Shown here in pieces: positions 56,425 through 64,000 of a stretch of DNA of 64,000 nt (its first letter is position 1; each line of letters begins with the position of its first letter). A program made the translations under genes and the position numbers. The stretch is taken from contig JAVDOI010000005.1 in NCBI GenBank assembly GCA_032191485.1, positions 1,820,001-1,884,000 on the forward strand, read 5' to 3'. The notes beneath the pieces were generated by a model. The model was given only the letters and a program-made list of their open reading frames with translations, had not been told where the DNA came from and did no database searches. The stretch is from Leptoclinus maculatus. Taxonomy: Eukaryota; Chordata; Actinopteri; Perciformes; Stichaeidae.

Positions 56425-57140
56425 AAAAACTCTTCTGGGCCTCATTTTTCTGACATATTTAAGAATATATTACACATGATACACTTTCTTGACCTATAAT
56501 ACATGTATTCAAAAATGATTGTATATAAATGAAGTGTGGAAAAGCATGATAACTTAGTTTAGGATATGCAGCGATCAGTATTTTTACAATGTAGTGTTAC
56601 CAACAAATGGAAAAAGAACCATACAATATGGAACTTACCTCTCGAGTAAGAGTAAAAGTAGAAAAGTCTCACGGTTGGTTTTCGTGGCCAACACTTCCAA
56701 AAGGCACCAAAACTCCTGTGATCCTTCAGGGAGGCTCCCAACATGGATACACAATCCGGACCAGCTATCTACACAGTGATTGGTCCTTAGGATTAGGCAT
56801 CAGGTATAGTAATGCAAATGTTCTTAAAAAGCTATTTTCAAAACGGGGAGATGGGTTGGTTTTGTTGTCGGATTACACTGGAGAGGTCCACAGTTGCATT
56901 GAGTGCCTTTGAGACACAACTGTGCAGTTCATTTCAACCTTTTAAAGATGGTTCTGGTTCTCATTTTTCTGTGAATTATCTAAGAATATATTACACATGA
57001 TACACTGTCTTGACCTATGACAAGTTGATTTAAAATGATCATTTATACAATAAGTGATGAAAAGCATGATAACTTGGGTGACTTTGTGAATGTATATGAA
57101 GCAATCTGTATTTTTACAAAATAGTTGTACCAACAATCTG
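56425..57140 (+). repeat. Direct repeats of about 190 bp around a 330-bp unique segment
   Basis: 56440-56612 and 56962-57136 share 'taagaatatattacacatga', 'gaaaagcatgataactt' and 'gtatttttacaa', with the same order and scattered differences. Between them is a unique segment holding the open frame 56607-56912. Above the repeats, 'ctcatttttctg' also recurs. Confidence 0.8.
56607..56912 (+). CDS. Unidentified open reading frame, 101 codons
   Basis: The frame begins 'MEKEPYNMELTSRVRV' and has a varied, protein-like composition: 'KSHGWFSWPTLPKGTKTPVI', 'GGSQHGYTIRTSYLHSDWSL', 'SKRGDGLVLLSDYTGEVHSC'. It ends at TGA 56910-56912. There is no signal peptide or membrane segment. I do not recognise a family. 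It lies between two direct repeats and could be an exon or a fragment of a viral or transposon protein. An accidental frame cannot be excluded at this length. Confidence 0.3.
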   Translation: MEKEPYNMELTSRVRVKVEKSHGWFSWPTLPKGTKTPVILQGGSQHGYTIRTSYLHSDWSLGLGIRYSNANVLKKLFSKRGDGLVLLSDYTGEVHSCIECL

Positions 57141-57639
57141 AATTGACGTAACCATCCAAAGGGGAATTTATAATTTGTTCATCTCTCTGTGTACATTTCA
57201 TACAATGACCTTGTGCATGTCCTGTGTAATAAAGCCATACTGTACGCAATGTGACTTTATTACATGGTTACACAGCTTTTGCACATTTTTTAATGGCTTC
57301 AATTCATGATGTGGACATGAAAAATCCTCAACACTGAAGGAGTGGAGTGAGCAGCACACACATGTGCTTCACAGCTCCTAACTGTTAAGGTTGAAAGGTG
57401 GGGAATGTCTCTGAGAAATGAGTGGTTTGGAGTGGTGAGGGGTGTGAATCTGTGCCAGAAAAGTGTGACAATCTGTGTCAATCCTTGTATGTGTACAGAT
57501 TGTAAAGCCCTCTGAGGCAAATTTGTAATTTAATTTGACAATACTCTCAGTTCCATTGTTACTGTATTACTGCTTAGAACAGAACTGTTGTTGATTTATA
57601 TTTAGAAAGACAAATATACATATTCATTTATTTATTTCG
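57141..57639. other. No gene seen
   Basis: No recognisable coding sequence or repeat ends. Confidence 0.4.
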
Positions 57640-57810
57640 TACACATTATACACATTAGCCAAATGTTTATTATAGTAGTCAAATGATTTACTATTTAATG
57701 TTTGTTTATCTTTGTTCAGCTTTATTGTCTTTGTTTTTAACCGTATGTGTATTTCTGTGCATGTCCATTGAGTGCAGTTACTTGGCCATTAAAGCTGATG
57801 CTGATTTTGA
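57640..57810 (+). mobile_element. Diverged LINE 3' tail
   Basis: The end 'ttggccattaaagctgatgc' followed by 'tgattttgac' corresponds to the tail at 13585-13609 with mutations, including the polyadenylation signal changed to ATTAAA. Confidence 0.5.
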
Positions 57811-58263
57811 CAATGCTCCACCATTTGACAGCCCTCAAATATGCGTTCTCTTTTCTCCAAGTCCAAGTAAAAACTGTTCAAGGGCAAAGTCTAATAATAA
57901 ATATCTTTTTCAGTAATTTATTTAAAGTGAAAAGAAAGGATCCAAATGCTGACCATTTTATTTCTAATTTCATCTTGTTTTTTTCCTCTTTTTTTGAAGT
58001 TCTCATTATTTCCTTGCCTTCTGGGTAACGCTTCATTTTAATAGTGTTGAGATTGAAAATGATTACGCCATCCACTACAGCTGTGCCTTTATGTATATGT
58101 TTAAAAAACACAACATGTTTGAAGAATAATATAGAATTATTTAGTTTAGATTATTTTTTTTCACAAGTACTATTCATTTTGAGTTTTAATGTCACTCCAT
58201 GCTATCTAAGAGGGAACTTGTGTCATTATTTACCAGCCAACGGTGGACCTCTGTCATTCCATT
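57811..58263. other. No gene seen
   Basis: AT-rich, with short open frames only. It is bounded on the right by a solo LTR. Confidence 0.4.
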
Positions 58264-59169
58264 TGTGAAGAATTTAAGTATTAACAATTAGTTTAGTATG
58301 ATGATTAGCACCTCTTGTGGTGAATAGAAGTGTCACAATAATAAGAATGTTACCATGGGTTAAAGAGTTGCATTTGTGAAGGATTTCAGTATTAAGCAAA
58401 ATAATAAGAATGTTACCATGGGTTAAAGAGTTGCAATATATTTATCTATGAGATGTATTATGTTTACAGGAGGTTTACAGATAGAGGATATTATATTACA
58501 GAATATTGACACATTGAATGTATTAAGCCATATGTATAAGCCATAAAAGTATTAAACACTGAAGTATTAAACACTGTAAGAAGGGTCAGATAGGGTCAGA
58601 TTTAGGGACATGTAGTAAGGAGACAGGAAGACTGAGGTCATAAAGGCAGCAGGAATGCGGAGAAGACAATGCAGAGATGAGCTTCAAAGGACGTCTCCAG
58701 CTGTGAAGGCACCAGGAGGGCTGTTGGAGAGAGAGGAATCGAAGTACAGCCAAATGGTTGTAACTGAAAGACAGGCATTGATTGGTTCAAGACAGTGGCC
58801 AAGATGATCAAATGTTTGAGTAACACCGATTGGCTCACCTGCAGTTTTTATGACGATTTGACCCCCCTGTCTTTTCTGCAGTATAAAAGCTTTGTTTGAG
58901 GGAACAGAGGTCAGACCCACAGACCTACATGATCCCTCCACAGAACATCCTTTGATGTGAGACCTGAGAGGGTGAGAGTGTGTGGTCTCTGTTCTCGAGA
59001 GCATTACTATTGATAGTTAATTAAATTTGCGTTTGATATTAAAATACAAGTTTTACTTTTGAAACCGAATTCAGCAATTTATTTGGTGCACATGCGCAGT
59101 AAGTAGTAAACAAAGAACCAGACCAGCACTGCGGCCTCGCAGCTCCATCAGAATATTCAAGCCTTAACA
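58264..59169 (+). mobile_element. Solo LTR, family LTR-A, TSD CATT, with internal duplication
   Basis: It runs from TGTGAAGA to CCTTAACA with CATT on both sides (58260-58263 and 59170-59173). TATAAAA lies near 58883. About 110 bp into the LTR, its start recurs: 'tttgtgaaggatttcagta' appears at 58375 followed again by 'aataataagaatgttaccat'. The copy therefore has a partial duplication of its first 100 bp. The second start retains the older TGTGAAGG form. Confidence 0.92.
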
Positions 59170-59271
59170 CATTACAATACAAGTGTGGACCTTTCTACTG
59201 TAATGTGAGTCCACAAACAAACTGCATTCCCATAAGTGTAGACTGAGCACACTAGTATATTAAAAAAATGA

Positions 59272-59710
59272 TTTATATCCAGTGCTTGTGCAAACCGGTC
59301 AGGCAAGTATTTTGGAAAGGCTGATGACAAATCAGTTTTTAGTGAACTAAAACCAAAAAGAAAGAATCTAACTCAGTGGGCCAGTGTTACAGGTCCTAAA
59401 ATGCATCACGTGATAACAAATCGCCGCAGACAAGCAGATGATTTTATTTTTCTGAGTGTCTGTGAAGAATGGGAGAGCGGGATTACAGTTTATTTAGAGG
59501 ATCCCAGATGATGATTCAATGTTTAAAATTGTTCTCTATATTCAGTGGTGTGACTGGGAGACTATGCAGCAGGTGTTTACCAAAATTGACAAAGCAATCA
59601 AAAGAGACCGAGTCAACACGGCTTACGGGGATGTTAGAAAGCGTCTTGTATTCGACAGTATACCGGGCTCTGTGCATTTTGTTTTACCTCCTCCCGTGTG
59701 TGGATGGTGA
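59272..59710 (+). pseudogene. Unidentified coding-like segments in two frames
   Basis: A 79-codon open stretch (59272-59511) reads 'ANRSGKYFGKADDKSVFSEL' and ends 'WESGITVYLEDPR'. Seven bases later, in the next frame, 63 codons read 'FKIVLYIQWCDWETMQQVFT' and 'AIKRDRVNTAYGDVRKRL', ending at 59710. Together they look like one protein with a frameshift. A Cys-rich stretch upstream ('YKCGPFYCNVSPQTNC') sits directly beside the LTR. I do not recognise the family. Candidates are a remnant of a large DNA transposon or integrated virus, or a host pseudogene. Confidence 0.35.
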
Positions 59711-60806
59711 ATCATCAACAGTGCAGCAGACCTCAAACAATGATTGATATGGTAGATCAGATAGTCGAGAGCACAGCAAAAAAAAAAATCGGCCGTAGAT
59801 GTTGTTGTTGAGCCGAGACAGGATGTGCTCCTACAAAATCCAGAGTCAAAGTGTTTTGAAATGCCGTAGTCTACTCCCCCACAAATAACACACACCCCTA
59901 TATACGACCCTATACACACCCCCTATTCACACCTCCACGGCCACATGCACTCTCATGTACGCGCAAAAAAGTTAATTTTCTGCGGTGATTAGGCCCATTT
60001 GACCCCCCCTCTAATATGCAAATATGTTCGCGTGCACGCGCAAAAAAGTTCAAGAAATGTGAACGCGCATATATGCATCTATACTACTACTGTCCCAGCC
60101 TTGAGGCCGGGACATGACGAGCACTGATGAGGTTCTTGAACGGAAGTACTGGTGTTCATATTAACATTGTTATATTTTTCATTTGCCCCCCCTTCCCTTT
60201 AAGATCACATAAAAGAACTTCTGCCAGTCAGCTCCATGCACAAGGCAGTGCTGTTGTTTTGCTATGATTAATAACTCATCTGGTTCCTTAATTTTACCCT
60301 AAATTTCATCCTCACTCCTGTTCACTTGATGACACACTCGTGCACTCCCCTCCTCCATCCCCAGGCAATCCATATCAATTTGATGCAAGCTGACTTTGTA
60401 ATTACTCTAATGGCCTCAACCAGAGCCACGAGGAATGTATTATTCAGAGAAAATTAATTTTTCAACATTCTCCAAAGTGACTGATCATCTCTTAAGGAAG
60501 ACTGCTGGTACCATTAAAATCATTGACATCAGTCTTATTTGATTTAAGAACACTGGTGAGTGAGATGGTTGGAGGCAGCCATTAAAATGCCGTGTAACAA
60601 CCTCTTCCACCAGGGTTATTAAAGAAAAGACAGGTACATGGATCCAGTACATCTGTTATCTTGTATCAGTTGCTGTATAATATAAAACACTGCAGCCTGT
60701 CATTGAAGGGATCATTTTCATGGTAATTTAATAATGATCATCATTAATAAGCAAAATGGCCAAGCCAAACCTCCTGTATATTCAGATGGGTGAAACAAAT
60801 GAGTGG
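59711..60806. other. No gene seen; odd CpG-bearing repeats
   Basis: 'cgcgcaaaaaagtt' occurs twice (59960 and 60038) and 'cagccttgaggccggga' forms a small hairpin near 60095. No other feature is supported. Confidence 0.4.
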
Positions 60807-61113
60807 TGTCACGGTGCAATGAAAAGTAATTGGACCCAAATGCAGAAAATCAAGGACACGGTTGACTATTCAATATTTGAATTAAATGTAGCTTACAGGC
60901 AGGCAAGTAACAAGCAAACAGGTAACTGATAAAAAAAAACACACAGTACACACAACAACGATGATAAACTGACAAAGGAAGTGGACATCTATAAGTTGTA
61001 ACTGACTAATGGGGAACAGATGAACAGAGGTCTGGTGAGTGCAGAACGAATGATGGACAGGTGGAACTAATCAAGGAGGCCGGAAACACACAAGGGCAGG
61101 AACTGAAATGACA
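60807..61113 (-). mobile_element. LTR fragment, TGTCAC type
   Basis: It starts TGTCACGG and ends AATGACA, with 'ggacccaaatgcagaaaatc' near the start like the other members of the group. The flanks AGTGG and AGGTA do not match well, so boundaries and TSD are tentative. Confidence 0.65.
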
Positions 61114-62190
61114 AGGTAAGTTAGTCTTTTAATATGAAACAGGAAATACCAAACATGAATGATATGAATAAATGAAACAATAGAGGAACATAACCTCAGA
61201 GAAGAACAGATGGAGAAATATAACAAATACAGGTATTCTGGAATCAGGCGCATTGACTGAATGGTTTGATGAGAATGAAAACGATGAGAATCATCTGTTA
61301 TGAACTTCACACTCATCAGATCTCAATATTGATGAACAAGTTCAGGTGTGTTCAGACTGAACAAGTAAGAGATGCTGTGACTGCAAGTGATTTCATGGAG
61401 TCATCAGTTATTCATGATCAATAATAGGACAAATAGTAAAGATCGAGAAATATTTGTTTAGATCAGTGGAATCCGTTTGCTATTCTAGACTTTGTGTCAA
61501 TCAATAGATAGAAATATAAGAATCATGATTATGTTCTCACACTTGTATTTGATCACTGAAGCTCAGTATAACGTGGAGACTTTGTGATGATAATTGTTGT
61601 ATTTTATTAGACAAATAATCCACAAGCTGTTAATCAGATCTGCCAACACACAGTGTCGTCTATTTTAGTGCTCAGAGCTTTGACTCCAACGATAGAAGAC
61701 TTACATTAACTCAACAAACACACTTCATCCATTCAACAGAAAGATCCTAATCTAATCAAACCGAAAACCTTATTTCATTTTAAACATTTGAATTCAACAT
61801 CATACTGAATGTTCCTGTTTTTCATAAACAATAATACAAATTGTCACTCTGCTTTATGCTTAAACAGCCGATGCTTGTGTGATAACTACAGTAATAACAA
61901 TATGTCGTAGTTCGGCTAACATTGTGATAATGGAGAGATTTGTCCAACAAGGCTTTTATACTACAGCTAGATGTAAACAGGAAGTTGAATAACGTTGTTG
62001 GGAGTGTGTCCATTTGGATTGATCACACAAATATCAAAGTTAATTTAATACCTTAGTTTTTCAAATATACAATTATATTCAATAATGATAAGATACAGTT
62101 ACTGTATCGCTAGAAATACAAATAGGGAAAGCCTCTCTCTTTGGTAGCTCACTAATGAATCTCTTTAAAACCCTTTAAACCCTGAGCTAC
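61114..62190. other. No gene or classified repeat seen
   Basis: Short AT-rich open frames only. Confidence 0.4.
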
Positions 62191-63500
62191 CGAGGCTTTT
62201 TTTTTTGGCTTCTGCTCAGAAATACTATACCCATACTCAAAGGGGCCTTACTCTCTAACTACAAGGTCTATTTGAAAAATTTCAATGGATTTATAACACT
62301 AAGAAGGGTTTGCTCATATGAATTGTGTAGATATTGTGTATAGGTTACTGGTTAATAGCTGATGAAGATGGAACACAGCTCCACTTTGAAAAATGTCAAA
62401 TTCATATGGTGAAAAAGCACTATTATTGATAATACTATATTAAATGAGGCTCAGTAAAGCCTAAAAACCACCCAGCATCATAGCAAACGATGGCAGTAGT
62501 CACCCACAAAAGAATTTGAGTGAATAGAGTGAAGTAGGCCAGAGCAAGAGACATAAACGTTACGAGAGGTCACGAGAGGTCGTCATTTGAGAAACAGCTT
62601 CTCCAGCTGTTCCATTGTACCTTTACAACCTAAATAACTATATATTTAACTTCCTTTATCCTTCTACATGCACAATCTATCACATACAGCAGTTAGAAAT
62701 CATTTTGGAGAGCTGGAACCGTCTCCAAAGCGTCTCGGGGCCGCCGACCTACGGGAGAATTGCGCCATAGTGGTTGTGTATTGGGCCAGTGTAGAGCCCC
62801 TGATTGGTCGATTTCTTCGAATGACACGTCTATGCACGTGTCTGGATGTGGAATTTTCAGGAAGTCTTTAGTTTTCCGAAAATTGACGATCTAAGCCGGC
62901 GGACCCGTGCGTAAACGCCCGAAGCTGCCTTGCTGGAATGTGGTCCCCCGAGCTCATTTGACCCCCCCCCCACTTCCTTTTTTCCCAACTTTATTAGACT
63001 GTAAACGAATGGCAAAAGGCGAAACAGCAGTCTAAAAAGAGTTTAAGGACATCGTTTTATGATTTTGCTTCAAAATTGTGAGTATCAAACCAGAATTCTT
63101 CTGCAGTGTGATGGTTGCTCGGGGGTGCTCTTCCCCGGGTAACGTTTGAAGTGTTTCCCGGAGAGGAAATCCGAAATGTACATTTGAAGTAGGTAGCTTT
63201 AGCGTGGAGGGTTAAGGAACGTCTTTTGAGGGACTATTTCTGATGCGTGTGTCGGGCAAATGAAAGCGAAAAAGTGACGAAATTTAGCAGGAGGCTAGCA
63301 AGATTGTCGTGGATCGTGTTTTATTGTTTTGAGTGTGTAAAGTGTTACACATGCTTGTGTTCATGAGAAGTTGTTCGTTAAAACGGTATGCTACATTTTT
63401 GAATATTCATTGTATTTGTTACTGAAAATTGATTTCTTCGGTTCCGGCTCGGTTCTGTACGACCCACTCAGCCCCCTGTGGGGGGCTGTTCGGGCCCAGA
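62191..63500 (+). repeat. Family C copy 3, uninterrupted
   Basis: This is the only copy that runs through without an insertion. It runs from 'ttttttggcttctgctcag' to the terminal hairpin 'cagccccctgtggggggctg'. It matches 6846-7887 plus 8783-9075 in order. A potential splice donor 'gtgagta' follows an exon-like piece near 63078. It is about 1.3 kb with no conserved protein. Confidence 0.8.
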
Positions 63501-63539
63501 TGGTATTAAGTGGTGTCTTATAGTAGATGGGGGGGGGGC

Positions 63540-63967
63540 TGTCACAGCTCTGCCACTACTATCCTGTTTTTTCCATCTCTCACTCATCTAATCAGTTCAT
63601 TCAGTGCACCTGCCAGTCACACCCACCTCATCAGCTCATCACTCTCACCTGCTCACTCTGCTGCATCCACTATTTAAACCCCAGTCTCACACACACTCAC
63701 TGCCAGATCGGTCTCCGCTTTCATGCAAGACCTTCCAGCGTTTACCCTTGGACTGATTCCCCGTTACCGACCCTGCCTGTTTTGGACTGCCCCGCCTTGC
63801 CTCTGCCCCGGTAATTCACCCAGCCTTCTGTCCCCGACCACGAGAACCTGCCGCTGTTTCCCTGTGATTATTCTACCTGTTGTGTGTGCCAAAGAAGATA
63901 AAGCTTTGATTCAGACTATCCCTGGTGTTTGTCGTACTGCTCCTGGGTCCTTACTACACCCGTTACA
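63540..63967 (+). mobile_element. Solo LTR, TGTCAC type, plus orientation
   Basis: It runs from TGTCACAG to CCGTTACA. It is C-rich, with a TATA-like 'ctatttaaacc' near 63670 and a polyadenylation-like 'agataaagc' near 63895. The flanks GGGGC and GGGTC agree at four of five bases. It abuts family C copy 3. Confidence 0.8.
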
Positions 63968-64000
63968 GGGTCGGGCTGTTGATTTCATATTCTATAACTT

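Overview
The window looks like gene-poor DNA from a ray-finned (teleost) fish. It carries the usual teleost mix: many hAT DNA transposons, a Tc1-like transposase, PIF/Harbinger-like non-autonomous elements, L2 and I/Nimb-like LINEs, a tRNA-headed fish SINE, endogenous-retrovirus LTRs, and long (CT)n and (CA)n runs. I recognise no intact host gene. Nearly everything that can be named is a transposable element or its remains, often nested two or three deep. The class calls rest on reading terminal repeats, target-site duplications (TSDs) and short conserved peptides by eye. No database search was run.

Layout. 1-6.8 kb: decayed I/Nimb-like LINE pieces around an L2 LINE fragment, an orphan coding fragment and a hAT element (hAT-A, 3322-4478). 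6.8-9.1 kb: an unclassified 1.3-kb repeat (family C) split by a solo LTR with a 4-bp TSD. 9.1-15.7 kb: hAT fragments, a SINE, hAT-B copy 1 with hAT-C and LTR-A pieces inside it, and LINE tails. 15.7-19.5 kb: a long hAT-C element with a broken transposase, split by a solo LTR (TSD CAGCA), then hAT-D with a 41-bp minisatellite. 19.66-24.64 kb: a complete non-autonomous endogenous retrovirus on the minus strand. It has two 986-bp LTRs that read as identical, a tRNA-Arg-type primer-binding site, a polypurine tract and a decayed env, but no gag or pol. 25.8-38.5 kb: hAT-F with a perfect 8-bp TSD, a 5.4-kb hAT-E-ended interval, a hAT-G fragment, a Tc1 remnant, a solo LTR (TSD GTTTC), a Harbinger-like copy and a small MITE. 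39-47.3 kb: a hAT-B copy split by about 6.8 kb of later insertions, including an almost complete LINE (ORF1, endonuclease, reverse transcriptase) that is itself split by a Harbinger-like element at codon 3 of ORF2 and by a solo LTR (TSD CCTG). 47.3-54.7 kb: LTR-A pieces, hAT-B copy 2 (perfect TSD TTTTACAC), hAT-E copy 2 and a long (CT)n tract. 54.7-64 kb: sparse sequence with two unexplained coding-like segments, LTRs and a third family-C copy.

The elements do not form a pathway. Their nesting gives a relative time order. The ERV at 19.66-24.64 kb appears to be the youngest insertion, and because it lacks gag and pol it must have been copied with proteins supplied from another locus.
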